From Variovorax sp. EL159 (GTDB lineage: Bacteria > Pseudomonadota > Gammaproteobacteria > Burkholderiales > Burkholderiaceae_C), in contig NZ_FMUJ01000006.1 in the NCBI RefSeq assembly GCF_900100965.1, positions 325,626-389,625 of the forward strand: 64,000 nucleotides of DNA. The letters run 5' to 3'. Of this stretch, positions 41,632 through 51,088 are shown in pieces. The stretch's first letter is position 1; the number at the start of each line of letters is the position of its first letter. The notes under the pieces were generated by a model. That model had not been told where the DNA came from. It did no database searches and was given only the letters and a program-made list of their open reading frames with translations. Made by a program: the position numbers and the translations under genes.

Positions 41632-42741
41632 TCATCCCGCGCAGCACTGCGCGAGCACTTCGCGCACAAGCGCATCGGGTGCGCTGCGAACCACGGCCGA
41701 GCCGGGCTTGTCGATCACCACGAAGCGGATCTCGCCGGCTTCCGATTTCTTGTCGACGCGCATCAGCTCCAGGTAGCGCTCCGCGCCAAGTGCCGGTCCG
41801 ACGATGGGCAGGCCTGCACGCTCGATCAGGCGCGTGAGGCGCTCGACAAAAGCGGCGTCGACGCCACCAAGCCGTTGCGACAGGTGCGCCGCCATGACCA
41901 TGCCGCAACCGACTGCTTCGCCATGCAGCCATTCGCCATAGCCGAGGCCCGATTCGATGGCATGGCCGAAGGTGTGGCCGAAATTGAGGATGGCGCGCAA
42001 GCCCGTCTCGCGTTCGTCCTGCCCGACCACCAGCGCCTTGATCTCGCAGCTGCGCTTGACGGCATGGGCCAGGGCGGCGGGGTCGCGCGTCGTCAGCGCG
42101 TCGACGTTGGCTTCGATCCAGTCGAAGAAGGCCATGTCGTAGATCGGGCCGTACTTGATGACCTCGGCCAGGCCGGCACTGAGCTCGCGCGGCGGCAGGG
42201 TCTGCAGGGTGTTCAGGTCGCAGAGCACCAGCTGTGGCTGGTAGAACGCGCCGATCATGTTCTTGCCCAACGGATGGTTGATGGCCGTCTTGCCGCCCAC
42301 CGAGGAATCGACTTGCGCCAGCAGCGTGGTCGGCACCTGCACGAAAGGCACGCCGCGCATGTAGCTCGCGGCGGCAAAGCCGGTCATGTCGCCCACCACG
42401 CCGCCGCCCAGGGCGAAGAGCACGGTCTTGCGGTCGCTGCCATGGCCGAGCAGGGCATCGAAGATCAGGTTCAGTGTCTGCAGGTTCTTGTGCACCTCGC
42501 CGTCGGGCAATTCGAGCAGGTGCACGGTGCGAAATCGGCCCGCCAGGGCGCTGCGCAGGGCCTTGGCATAGAGCGGCGCCACCGTGGTGTTGCTGACGAT
42601 CAGTGCGGAAGCGGCCGCGGGCGTGGCGGCAAAGCTCTGCGGGTCGTCCAGCAGGCCGGTGCCGATCAGGATCGGGTAGCTGCGGTCGCCGAGCTGGATG
42701 TCGACGCGTTCTGGCGAGGCGGAAAGTACGGGCAAGGACAT
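41632..42741 (-). CDS. aroB: 3-dehydroquinate synthase AroB
   Basis: 369 residues. Second step of the shikimate pathway, converting DAHP to dehydroquinate with NAD and zinc. FALGGGVVGDMTGFAAA is the NAD loop; VQVPTTLLAQVDSSVGGKTAIN and LGKNMIGAFYQPQLV follow. Metal ligands are in ELSAGLAEVIKYG, GHTFGHAIES and EWLHGEAVGCGM. Thirty-three bases after aroK in the conserved pilQ-aroK-aroB order. Confidence 0.97.
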   Translation of the reverse strand: MSLPVLSASPERVDIQLGDRSYPILIGTGLLDDPQSFAATPAAASALIVSNTTVAPLYAKALRSALAGRFRTVHLLELPDGEVHKNLQTLNLIFDALLGHGSDRKTVLFALGGGVVGDMTGFAAASYMRGVPFVQVPTTLLAQVDSSVGGKTAINHPLGKNMIGAFYQPQLVLCDLNTLQTLPPRELSAGLAEVIKYGPIYDMAFFDWIEANVDALTTRDPAALAHAVKRSCEIKALVVGQDERETGLRAILNFGHTFGHAIESGLGYGEWLHGEAVGCGMVMAAHLSQRLGGVDAAFVERLTRLIERAGLPIVGPALGAERYLELMRVDKKSEAGEIRFVVIDKPGSAVVRSAPDALVREVLAQCCAG

Positions 42742-42774
42742 GGCCGCGAGTTTAGGCGCTGCCGCCCGGACAGT

Positions 42775-43323
42775 TCAGGCGGAGGGCTCTTCCGGGTGGG
42801 CGCCGGGCTCGACGATGCCGGCCAGTTCGAGCTGCATCACGATGATGTTCACCAGCATGGCGATCGAGGGACGGCCGGTGTCGACCACGTCATGGGCCGT
42901 TTCCCGGTAGAACGGATCGCGTGCGTCGTGCAGCTCGCGCAGCCGCCCCAGCGGGTCTGCAACCTGCAGCAAAGGCCGCTTGACGTCATGGCGCAGGCGC
43001 CGGAACAGGTCTTCGGGCGAGGAGCGCAGGTAGATCACATGGAAGTGCTCGCGCAGCTGGCTGCGGTTGGCCTCCCGCAATACGGCGCCGCCGCCGGTGG
43101 CCAGCACGCCCTGGGCATTTGCCGCGAGGTCGGCGATCACGGATTGCTCGAGATCCCGGAAGGCCGTTTCACCTTCGCGCTCGAAATAATCGCGGATCGA
43201 GCAGCCGATGCGCTGCTCGATCACGTGATCGGTGTCGATGAATGGAAGATCCAGCCGAGTGCCCAGGCGCCGGCCCACTGCGGATTTTCCGGCGCCGGGC
43301 AAACCGACGAGTGCGACCGCCAC
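42775..43323 (-). CDS. aroK: Shikimate kinase AroK
   Basis: 182 residues starting at GTG 43323 (read MAVALVGLPGAGKS); no nearer ATG gives a full P-loop. P-loop GLPGAGKSAVGRRLG, shikimate-binding DTDHVIEQRIG and EGETAFRDLE, and GGGAVLREANR are present. Phosphorylates shikimate with ATP. The pilQ stop lies 23 bases upstream, matching the widespread pilMNOPQ-aroKB arrangement. Confidence 0.95.
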   Translation of the reverse strand: MAVALVGLPGAGKSAVGRRLGTRLDLPFIDTDHVIEQRIGCSIRDYFEREGETAFRDLEQSVIADLAANAQGVLATGGGAVLREANRSQLREHFHVIYLRSSPEDLFRRLRHDVKRPLLQVADPLGRLRELHDARDPFYRETAHDVVDTGRPSIAMLVNIIVMQLELAGIVEPGAHPEEPSA

Positions 43324-43346
43324 GCGGTGGCTGCTACGCCCGCGCG

Positions 43347-45518
43347 TCAGCGCGCGGCGTTGCGGTCGGTAATCATCTTCGGGGTGATAAAGACGAGCAT
43401 TTCGGTCTTGTTGGCAACGCGTTCGCGCTTACGGAACAGTGCTCCCACGTAGGGCACTTCACCCAGCACCGGTATGCGCGATTCGTCATTGGTTTCGGTG
43501 AGCTCGAAGATACCACCGATGACGACCGTGCCACCGTTCTCGACCAGCACCTCGGTCTGCACGTGCTTGGTGTTGATGGCCGGGCCCGCCGAGGTGTTGA
43601 CGCCGCGGGCGTCCTTGCTCACGTCCAGGGTCAGGATGATGTTGCCTTCCGGTGTGATCTGCGGCGTGACCTCGAGCTTCAGCACTGCCTTGCGGAACGA
43701 GATGGAGGTGGCACCGCTGGACGTTGCCTGCTGGTAAGGGATTTCCTCGCCCTGCTCGATCAGCGCCTTGGTCTGGTCGGCCGTGATGACGCGGGGGCTG
43801 GACACCAGCTTGCCCTTGCCATCGGCTTCCAGCGCGGAGATTTCGAGATTCAGCATCCGCGAGAAGCTGGAGTTGAACAGCGACAGCGCGAACGAGCCAG
43901 CCGCATTACCCGTGCCGCCTGCGTCGCCAGCGGGCAGATTGATGAAGTTGCTGCTGGTCGGCGAGCCGAAGCTGACGGTCGGGCTGGTCGTGGTCGACGT
44001 CGATGTCGAGGTACCACCGGTCGAGGTCTGTGTGGAAGTCGTGCCACCGCCAGTGACCGAAGGCCACGTTCCCAGCGAGTTGTTCCGATTGATCACACCG
44101 CCCCCCAGCTTCACGCCGAGTGACTTGCCGAAGGTGTCGGAGGCTTCGACGATCCGGGCCTCGATCAACACTTGGCGCACTGGGATGTCCAGCTTCTGGA
44201 TCAGTTCGGTTATTTGCGCCAGGCGCGACGGGATGTCGGACACGAACAGCTGGTTGGTACGCGACTCGGCGATCACGCTGCCGCGAGGGCTCAGAATTCG
44301 GGTGGTCGTACCTCCGCCACCACCACCGCCAGATGATGCACCCGTGCCAGTCAGGCCCTGCGCAATGGCAATCGCCTTGGTGTAGTTGAGCTGGAACGAC
44401 TGGGTCCGCAGCGGCTCCAGATTCTCAATGGTGGCCTTGGCCTCGAACTCGAGCTTTTCCTTGGCGTTGATTTCGTCCTTAGGCGCGATCCACAACACAC
44501 TGCCGTTCTTGCGCATGCCCAGGTTCTTCGCCTGCATGATGATGTCGAGCGCCTGATCCCAGGGCACGTCCTTCAGCCGCAGCGTCAGTGCGCCAGTCAC
44601 CGAATCCGATGTCACGATGTTGAAGTTCGTGAAATCGGCGATCACCTGCAGCAGCGAGCGGATCTCGATGTTCTGGAAATTGAGCGAGAGCTTCTCGCCG
44701 TTGTAGCCGACGCCCTGCGTCAGCTTGGTCGGATCGACCTTGCGGGCACGGACTTCCACCACGAACTGGTTTTCGCTCTGGTAGGCGCTGTGTTCCCAGT
44801 CGCCCTTGGCCTCGATCGTCATGCGCACGCGGTCGCCAGACTGTTGCGAGGTGATCAACTGGACCGGGGTGCCGAAGTCGGCCACATCGAGCCGGCGGCG
44901 CAGGCCTTCGGGCAGAGTCGACTTGGTGAACTCCACCACGAGGTTCTTGCCTTGCTGCTTGACGTCGACGCCGACCTGGTTGTTCGGCAGGTCCACGATG
45001 ACGCGGCCAGTGCTGTCAGCCCCCAGACGGAAATCGACATCCCGCAAAGGCAGCGTGTCGCGGTTGCGGTTCTCCGCAAAAGTGGTGGCAGCGGACGTCA
45101 ACAGTGCAGTGCCAGCCGCCGGTTCAAGAATGACCAGCAGCGACTTGCCCTGGATTTCGGCCTTGTACGCGGTGGACTGCTTCAGGTTCAGCACCACCCG
45201 GCTGCGCTCGCCCGCCTGGACGACGTTGACCGAACGCAGATTGCCCTGGTTCACTTCAATCGCCGAACGCCCGATCGCGTTCGTGACGCCCGGGAAATCA
45301 AGGGCGATACGCGCCGGGTTCTGCACGACAAAACCTGCCGGCACGGCGGCAAGCGGTTGTGCGAGGTCGATCCGGATCACCTCGGCGCCAGACTGCGTCG
45401 AACTGGTCACGGCTTCGATCGCGTTCTGTGCATGGGCCACGGCCAACGCACCGAACGCCAGCAGACCCAGCCCCGCAGCGCGCAGCCACTGTGCCATCGT
45501 TGATTTTTTTTGGTTCAT
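43347..45518 (-). CDS. pilQ: Type IV pilus secretin PilQ
   Basis: 723 residues from ATG 45518, which overlaps the pilP stop. The signal peptide ends near VAHAQN (about residue 31). Two AMIN domains (about 35-270) bind peptidoglycan; a secretin/TonB N-terminal segment and an N1 domain follow (SLNFQNIEIRSLLQVIADF), then the secretin barrel from VLIEARIVEASDTFGKSLG to VPYVGALFRKRERVANKTEMLVFITP in pieces. Two low-complexity inserts are notable: a seven-glycine run near 44320 and a Ser/Thr/Gly-rich loop coded at about 43965-44065. It forms the outer-membrane pore for type IV pili. Confidence 0.96.
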   Translation of the reverse strand: MNQKKSTMAQWLRAAGLGLLAFGALAVAHAQNAIEAVTSSTQSGAEVIRIDLAQPLAAVPAGFVVQNPARIALDFPGVTNAIGRSAIEVNQGNLRSVNVVQAGERSRVVLNLKQSTAYKAEIQGKSLLVILEPAAGTALLTSAATTFAENRNRDTLPLRDVDFRLGADSTGRVIVDLPNNQVGVDVKQQGKNLVVEFTKSTLPEGLRRRLDVADFGTPVQLITSQQSGDRVRMTIEAKGDWEHSAYQSENQFVVEVRARKVDPTKLTQGVGYNGEKLSLNFQNIEIRSLLQVIADFTNFNIVTSDSVTGALTLRLKDVPWDQALDIIMQAKNLGMRKNGSVLWIAPKDEINAKEKLEFEAKATIENLEPLRTQSFQLNYTKAIAIAQGLTGTGASSGGGGGGGTTTRILSPRGSVIAESRTNQLFVSDIPSRLAQITELIQKLDIPVRQVLIEARIVEASDTFGKSLGVKLGGGVINRNNSLGTWPSVTGGGTTSTQTSTGGTSTSTSTTTSPTVSFGSPTSSNFINLPAGDAGGTGNAAGSFALSLFNSSFSRMLNLEISALEADGKGKLVSSPRVITADQTKALIEQGEEIPYQQATSSGATSISFRKAVLKLEVTPQITPEGNIILTLDVSKDARGVNTSAGPAINTKHVQTEVLVENGGTVVIGGIFELTETNDESRIPVLGEVPYVGALFRKRERVANKTEMLVFITPKMITDRNAAR

Positions 45519-46054
45519 TTCGCACTCTCTTGCAGCTGCAGCGTTGCCACGCGTTCGATCCATTCACCGGCGGCGTCTTGCACGATTTCACGCAAGGCGA
45601 CTTCGGTTTCGTTGATACGGGTAATGCGCCCGTAGTTGAGTCCCAGGTATTCGCCGACGCGCACCTTGTAGAGCAGCTTGTCGACACGGACCAGCGCCAC
45701 CGGCTGGCCGTTGCGGTTCATGCTGCCCACCATGGCCATCGAGTCGAGCGGGAACGCCTCGAGCGCTTCCTTGCGGCGCGCCAGCTCCGGAGCGATCAGC
45801 TCCGACGTGCTGGGCTGATTCGATTCGCGGCGCAGCGCCTGCGTCAGCTTCAGCATGTTGAAGGGCTCGAAGGACGAGGCCTCGGTGTAGACCTGCGGCG
45901 TGAACTTCTTGGGCTCCGTGATCGGCGGCACCGAGGGCTTCACCTGGGCGCGTTGCTCGGCCATCCAGCGCTGCAGGTCTTCCTGGTCGGAGTCGCAGGC
46001 GCTCAGGCCCAGCGTGGCCAGCGTCAGCCACAGGACTTTGGCGACGGCCTTCAT
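45515..46054 (-). CDS. pilP: Type IV pilus assembly lipoprotein PilP
   Basis: 179 residues. Lipobox LSAC puts the lipidated cysteine at residue 20. A disordered middle (EPKKFTPQVYTEASSFEPF) precedes a beta domain containing GQPVALVRVDKLLYKVRVGEYLG and NYGRITRINETEVALRE, the part that docks to PilQ. Links the PilNO inner-membrane complex to the secretin. Overlaps pilO upstream and pilQ downstream by four bases. Confidence 0.94.
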   Translation of the reverse strand: MKAVAKVLWLTLATLGLSACDSDQEDLQRWMAEQRAQVKPSVPPITEPKKFTPQVYTEASSFEPFNMLKLTQALRRESNQPSTSELIAPELARRKEALEAFPLDSMAMVGSMNRNGQPVALVRVDKLLYKVRVGEYLGLNYGRITRINETEVALREIVQDAAGEWIERVATLQLQESAK

Positions 46055-46728
46055 TTCTTCGCCTTCGGCGCCGCGGCGCGTTTCTGGGCGGCCCGCTCGT
46101 CTTCATCGAGATAGCGGAAGGTGCGCGCGGTGGCGTCCATCGTCAGCACGTCCTTGTCCTTTTGCGGCGTGACGGTCATGTTGTTGAGTGTCACGATGCG
46201 CGAGAGCCCCGCGACATCGGCCGCGAAGGCACCCATGTCGTGATACCGGCCCGTGACGCGCACGGCGATCGGAAGCTCGGCGTAATAGTCCTTCACCGAC
46301 ACCTGTCCCGGACGGAACAGCTCGAACTGCAGGCTGCGGCCAAGCCCCGCCTGGTTGATGTCAGAAAGCAGGGCATCCATTTCAGCCTTGCTGGGCAATT
46401 GCTTTTCGAGCACGGTCACGTACTGCTGCACCTGCTCGCGCTGCTTCTTGAGCAACTCGAGGTTGGCAGCCTGCGCCACCTTCTTCTTGTAGTCTTCCTT
46501 GAGCGTGACTTCCTTGGAACGCTCGCCTTCGAGCTCGTCGTTCGAGTTGGTCAGCCAGACAAACCACAGGGCGACCAGCACCAGGGCCGTGACCGCCAGG
46601 CACAGTGCATAGCGCGGCACCGCCGGCCAGACGGACGGGTCGTTCGGATTCAAGCCACGGAACTGCTCGCCGAAGCTCTGCAGCAGAGCGGCGACATCGA
46701 TTTTTTGAGAGGGGCGATTGCTTGCCAT
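46051..46728 (-). CDS. pilO: Type IV pilus assembly protein PilO
   Basis: 225 residues. One membrane helix (ALCLAVTALVLVALWFVWL) near residues 41-60, a coiled coil (DELEGERSKEVTLKEDYKKK, QREQVQQYVTVLEKQLP) and a ferredoxin-like domain with LFRPGQVSVKDYYAELPIAV, RYHDMGAFAADVAGL and RIVTLNNMTV. Pairs with PilN in the alignment complex. Six bases after pilN. Confidence 0.94.
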   Translation of the reverse strand: MASNRPSQKIDVAALLQSFGEQFRGLNPNDPSVWPAVPRYALCLAVTALVLVALWFVWLTNSNDELEGERSKEVTLKEDYKKKVAQAANLELLKKQREQVQQYVTVLEKQLPSKAEMDALLSDINQAGLGRSLQFELFRPGQVSVKDYYAELPIAVRVTGRYHDMGAFAADVAGLSRIVTLNNMTVTPQKDKDVLTMDATARTFRYLDEDERAAQKRAAAPKAKK

Positions 46729-46734
46729 GATCGG

Positions 46735-47355
46735 TTACCCCTTGGATTGCGCCGTTGCGGCCAGCGCCTTGTCGGCGGCGTCCTTCTGGGCGTCGGTGGG
46801 GCGTTTCAGGCCAATGCGCATCGTGAAGTTCGCCACGCGACGTTGATCGCGCTGGCTCAGGCTGACCGTTGTAGACGTGATTTCGACGAGCTCCGGCTTC
46901 ACCAGCCAGGGACTGTTGTTGCCCAGGTTGCGCAGCAGTTCCGACACGCGCTCGTTCGATTGCGCCATGCCCTGCAGCGTGACGGTCTGGTTGTCCTGCT
47001 TCATGCTGGTCAGGTACACGCCGTCGGGCAATTGCCGCACGAGTTCATTGAGCAGATGCACCGGCAGGTTGCGGTCGCCCTGCAGGTCTTCGACAGCCTG
47101 CTGGCGTGCACGCAGTGCCGCGATTTCTTCCTGCAGCGTCGAGATCTCCTTGATCTCGACCTCGAGCTTCTTGATCTCGGCCTGGAGAAAGCTGTTCTTG
47201 GATTGCTGCGAGGAAATCTGGGCCTCGAACCAGAGGTAGCCCAGACCGGCGATCAGCACGCCCAGGACTGCCGCTGCGCCCAGCGTTCCATAGAAAGCCT
47301 CTCGCCGGCGCTTGCGCGCAGCTTCGCGGTGCGGAAGCAGATTGATCAGGATCAC
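46735..47355 (-). CDS. pilN: Type IV pilus assembly protein PilN
   Basis: 206 residues starting at GTG 47355, overlapping the pilM stop as GTGA. The start (V)ILINLLPHREAARKRRRE carries the conserved INLLPHRE motif that binds PilM in the cytoplasm. One membrane helix (LGAAAVLGVLIAGLGYLWF), a coiled coil and a periplasmic fold with LVRQLPDGVYLTSMKQ follow. Choosing the earlier ATG would add uncharacteristic residues and lose the overlap. Confidence 0.94.
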   Translation of the reverse strand: MILINLLPHREAARKRRREAFYGTLGAAAVLGVLIAGLGYLWFEAQISSQQSKNSFLQAEIKKLEVEIKEISTLQEEIAALRARQQAVEDLQGDRNLPVHLLNELVRQLPDGVYLTSMKQDNQTVTLQGMAQSNERVSELLRNLGNNSPWLVKPELVEITSTTVSLSQRDQRRVANFTMRIGLKRPTDAQKDAADKALAATAQSKG

Positions 47356-48431
47356 TGCAGAAACCTCCGCATGGCCAGGCCGCACGAGGTCAGATAGGAA
47401 GGCGCTTCGCGCCGGACCTTCTTCTCGCGGATGTTGGGGCCGAAGTCCATGCCGTCGAAAGGATTCACGAGCGAGCAGGCGAACGAGGTCTGGCGCGTCA
47501 CGGCATTGGTCAGTCCTGGCAGCGACGACGAGCCGCCGGCCAGCAGCACGTAGTCCACACGGTTGTGCGGCGTGCTGGTGAAGAAGAACTGCAGTGCGCG
47601 CGCGATTTCCTGGGCAATGCTTTCCACGAAGGGCTTGAGCACGCCGGAACCGTAGTCGTCCGGCAGGTCGCCGCTGCGCTTCTTGGCTTCGGCTTCTTCG
47701 GCCGAAAAACCGTACTGGCGCACGATCAACTGGGTCAGTTGCGCGCCGCCGAAGGCCTGGTCGCGGTCGTACAGCACTTCCTGGTTGCGCAGCACCTGCA
47801 TGCTGGTCGTGAAAGCGCCGACTTCAAAAAGCGCCACGATCGAATCCACGCCCTTGCCGGGCAATTGCTCAATCAGGCGGGCCGTTGCAAGACGGGACGC
47901 ATAGGACTCGACGTCGAGGATCATGGCCTTCAGGCCGGCGGCCTCCGCCAGGCCTTCGCGGTCCTGCACCTTTTCCTTGCGGGAAGCGGCAATCAGGACC
48001 TCGACGTCGCCGGCGGACGTGGTGCTCGGCCCGGTGACGCAGAAGTCAAGGCTGACTTCGTCCAGCGAGAAAGGAATGTACTGATTGGCTTCGGACTCGA
48101 CCTGAATCTCGAGTTCCTGCTCGCTCATTCCGCCCGGAAGAATGATCTTCTTGGTGATGACGGCCGATGGCGGCAGCGCCAGCGCGACATTGCGCGTGCG
48201 CGTGCCGCTCTTGCGGATGACGCGCCGGACGGCTTCCGCGACTTCGTCGAACTTCTCGACGTTGCCGTCAGTGATCCAGCCACGTTCCAGGGGTTCGATG
48301 GCGCAGCGCTCCAGAACCAGCTTGCCGCTGGCCTCGCGGCCGAGCTCGACCAGCTTCACGCTGGACGAGCTGACATCCAGTCCCAGCAGGGGAGCATTCT
48401 GACGACGAAACAATGATCCAAGAGCAGCCAA
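47352..48431 (-). CDS. pilM: Type IV pilus assembly ATPase-like protein PilM
   Basis: 359 residues. I place the start at TTG 48431 (read MAALGSLFRRQNAPLLGLDV), because a GAAGAGGAA ribosome-binding stretch lies at the right distance and the N terminus matches relatives. The upstream ATG at 48542 adds 37 residues from promoter-like DNA. Actin-like fold: GLDVSSSSVKLVEL, VIAALPPSA-like ALPPSAVITKKI, VDSIVALFEVGAFTTSM and VLLAGGSSSLPGLTNAV. Binds PilN on the cytoplasmic side. First gene of pilMNOPQ. Confidence 0.93.
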   Translation of the reverse strand: MAALGSLFRRQNAPLLGLDVSSSSVKLVELGREASGKLVLERCAIEPLERGWITDGNVEKFDEVAEAVRRVIRKSGTRTRNVALALPPSAVITKKIILPGGMSEQELEIQVESEANQYIPFSLDEVSLDFCVTGPSTTSAGDVEVLIAASRKEKVQDREGLAEAAGLKAMILDVESYASRLATARLIEQLPGKGVDSIVALFEVGAFTTSMQVLRNQEVLYDRDQAFGGAQLTQLIVRQYGFSAEEAEAKKRSGDLPDDYGSGVLKPFVESIAQEIARALQFFFTSTPHNRVDYVLLAGGSSSLPGLTNAVTRQTSFACSLVNPFDGMDFGPNIREKKVRREAPSYLTSCGLAMRRFLQ

Positions 48432-48641
48432 GCTAGGTTCCTCTTCCCCTGTATTTGTAACCAATGGAAAAAATTGCGTTCGGTTGCATGCTAGCAGCAG
48501 GCGTAGCGCCGACCAAGCAGCGCTGGGGGGCAAAACTGCCAATCGTTGTCAAAACCTGACGTCAAAGCCGCATTCTGTAACTTTTGGATTAGGGCGTCGC
48601 AACGGCAGCAAAGATCGGATCGTGCGAAGAGGGCGGCTTTT

Positions 48642-48647
48642 TATAAT
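48642..48647 (+). promoter_or_regulatory. -10 box of the mrcA promoter
   Basis: A perfect TATAAT lies 23 bases before the preferred mrcA ATG 48671; no good -35 is found 16-18 bases upstream. A start point near 48654 would leave a leader of about 17 bases and would rule out translation from the GTG at 48653. The rest of the divergent gap (48432-48641) shows a TTGACA on the minus strand at 48552-48547 without a matching -10. Confidence 0.5.
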
Positions 48648-48670
48648 GTCCGGTGACTCTCCGGCCCTCC

Positions 48671-51079
48671 ATGCAAGAAACTTCAAGCCCCAAAGGGCCA
48701 GCCAAGACCCCTCCTCCCACACGCCCAGCCTGGCTGAGATGGCTGCTGCGCTTCTTTTTCTGGGGGTTCGGCATTGCCGCGGCCGGTGTGTTGTCTGTCC
48801 TTTGCGTGGTCGCCGTGGCGCTCGCGGTGGCCTACCCCAACCTGCCGGACATCACCGAGCTTTCCGACTACCGGCCCAAACTGCCGCTGCGGGTCTTCTC
48901 GGCCGAGGGCACGCTGATCGGCGAATTCGGTGAAGAGCGCCGCAACCTCACGCCGATCGCAGCGATCCCCAAGGTGGTGAAAGACGCGGTGCTCGCAGCC
49001 GAAGACGCCCGCTTCTACGATCACGGTGGGGTCGACTACAAGGGCATGGTCCGCGCCGGCCTGGCCAACCTGAACCGCGTGAAGAGCCAGGGTGCCTCGA
49101 CGATCACCATGCAGGTGGCGCGCAACGTCTACCTGAGTTCGGAAAAGACGCTGACCCGCAAGATCTACGAAGTGTTGCTGACCTTCAAGCTGGAGCACCT
49201 GCTCAGCAAGGACCAGATCTTCGAGATCTACCTGAACCAGATCTACCTGGGCAACCGCGCCTACGGTTTTGCCGCGGCATCCGAAGCGTACTTCGGCAAG
49301 CCCCTGCAGGAACTCACGATCGCGCAAGCCGCCATGCTGGCCGGCCTGCCGAAGGCGCCGGGCGCCAACAACCCGGTCAACAACCCGCAACGCGCGCGCG
49401 GCCGCCAGTTCTATGTGATCGACCGCATGCAAGAGGCCGGCTTCATCACCGCCGAGCAGGCCGCCGAAGCCAAGAAGGAAGAGCTGCACCTGCGCGATGC
49501 CGCCGATCCGAACCGCCTGCACGCCGAGTACGTCGCCGAAACCGTGCGGCAGCTGATGTACGCACAGTACGGCGACAGCACCTACACGCGCGGCCTCAAG
49601 GTCTACACCTCGCTGGTTGCGGCCGACCAGGCTGCCGCCTACAAGGCACTGCGCAAGGGCATCATGGATTACGAGCGCCGCCAGATCTACCGTGGCCCCG
49701 AGAAGTTCGTCGACCTGCCCAACGACCCCAAGGAACTCGACGAAGCGGTGGACGACGCGCTCAGCGACCACCCCGACAACGGCGATGTGATGGCGGCGGT
49801 GGTGCTGAAGGCCACGCCCAAGCAGATCGATGCCGTGCGTGGCAACGGCGATCCGGTGCAGATCACCGGCGAAGGCCTCAAGCCCGCACAGTCCGGCCTG
49901 TCCGACAAGGCGCCACCCAACATCAAGATCCGCCGCGGCGCGGTGATCCGCGTGGTGAAGACGCCCAAGAACACCTGGGAAATCACGCAGTTGCCCGAAG
50001 TCGAAGGCGCCTTCGTTGCCATGGACCCGCGCGACGGCGCCATCAAGGCCTTGGTCGGCGGCTTCGATTTCGGCAAGAACAAGTTCAACCACGTCACGCA
50101 GGCGTGGCGCCAGCCGGGCTCGAGCTTCAAGCCCTTCATCTACTCGGCGGCCCTCGAAAAGGGCTTCACCCCCGCCACCGTCATCAACGACGGCCCGCTC
50201 TTCTTCGATGCCGGCACCACCGGCGGCCAACCCTGGGAACCGAAGAACTACGGCGGCGGCTACGACGGCCCGATGTCGATGCGCACCGCGCTGATGAAGT
50301 CGAAGAACCTGGTGTCGATCCGCATCCTGCAGTCCATCGGCACGCACTACGCGCAAGACTGGATCACCAACTTCGGCTTCGACAAGGACAAGCACCCGGC
50401 CTACCTGCCGATGGCGCTCGGTGCGGGCTCGGTCACGCCGATGCAGATGGCGGTGGGCTACTCGGTATTCGCCAATGGCGGCTATCGCGTCAGCCCTTAC
50501 CTCGTGACCCGCATCACCGACCACAAGGACAAGGTGCTGGTCGACAAGCAGCCACCGCTGCTGAACGACGCCAACCGCGTGATCCCCCAGCGCAACGCCT
50601 TCATCATGGACACGCTGCTCAATTCCGTGGCGCGCGCCGGCACTGCCGCCAAGGCGCAGGCGATGCTCAAGCGGCCCGATCTCTACGGCAAGACCGGCAC
50701 CACCAACGACTCGCTCGACGCCTGGTTCGCGGGCTTCCAGCCGACGATGACAGCCATCTCGTGGATCGGCTATGACACACCGCGCAACCTGGGCGACCGC
50801 GAAACCGGCGGCGGCCTGAGCCTGCCGATCTGGATCAACTACATGGAGACTGCCATCAAGGGCGTGCCAGTGACGGAACTGTCTGCCACGCCGCCTTCAG
50901 GCATCGTGAATGTGGGCGGCGAGTGGTACTACGACGACTATGCACCGGGCCGCGGCGTGGCGAGCCTGGGCGTCGAATCGACACCTGCCGCGCCTGCCGA
51001 GTCCTCCGTCGGCGCACCAGTGAGCCCGCCCGCGCCGCCCGAGGAGCGCAACCGCATCCTCGATCTCTTCAGGAACTGA
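48671..51079 (+). CDS. mrcA: Penicillin-binding protein 1A (bifunctional glycosyltransferase/transpeptidase)
   Basis: 802 residues from ATG 48671. A proline-rich cytoplasmic tail, one membrane helix (about 28-55), then the GT51 domain with AAEDARFYDHGGVDYKG and GASTITMQVARNVYL. An OB-like inserted domain spans the middle. The transpeptidase domain has Ser484 in PGSSFKPF, a KSKN second motif, and Lys674 in GKTGTTND. A Pro/Ala-rich tail ends RNRILDLFRN. Polymerises and cross-links peptidoglycan. Divergent from pilM as in many proteobacteria, and convergent with cyaY. Confidence 0.96.
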   Translation: MQETSSPKGPAKTPPPTRPAWLRWLLRFFFWGFGIAAAGVLSVLCVVAVALAVAYPNLPDITELSDYRPKLPLRVFSAEGTLIGEFGEERRNLTPIAAIPKVVKDAVLAAEDARFYDHGGVDYKGMVRAGLANLNRVKSQGASTITMQVARNVYLSSEKTLTRKIYEVLLTFKLEHLLSKDQIFEIYLNQIYLGNRAYGFAAASEAYFGKPLQELTIAQAAMLAGLPKAPGANNPVNNPQRARGRQFYVIDRMQEAGFITAEQAAEAKKEELHLRDAADPNRLHAEYVAETVRQLMYAQYGDSTYTRGLKVYTSLVAADQAAAYKALRKGIMDYERRQIYRGPEKFVDLPNDPKELDEAVDDALSDHPDNGDVMAAVVLKATPKQIDAVRGNGDPVQITGEGLKPAQSGLSDKAPPNIKIRRGAVIRVVKTPKNTWEITQLPEVEGAFVAMDPRDGAIKALVGGFDFGKNKFNHVTQAWRQPGSSFKPFIYSAALEKGFTPATVINDGPLFFDAGTTGGQPWEPKNYGGGYDGPMSMRTALMKSKNLVSIRILQSIGTHYAQDWITNFGFDKDKHPAYLPMALGAGSVTPMQMAVGYSVFANGGYRVSPYLVTRITDHKDKVLVDKQPPLLNDANRVIPQRNAFIMDTLLNSVARAGTAAKAQAMLKRPDLYGKTGTTNDSLDAWFAGFQPTMTAISWIGYDTPRNLGDRETGGGLSLPIWINYMETAIKGVPVTELSATPPSGIVNVGGEWYYDDYAPGRGVASLGVESTPAAPAESSVGAPVSPPAPPEERNRILDLFRN

Positions 51080-51088
51080 CGATGGCGA

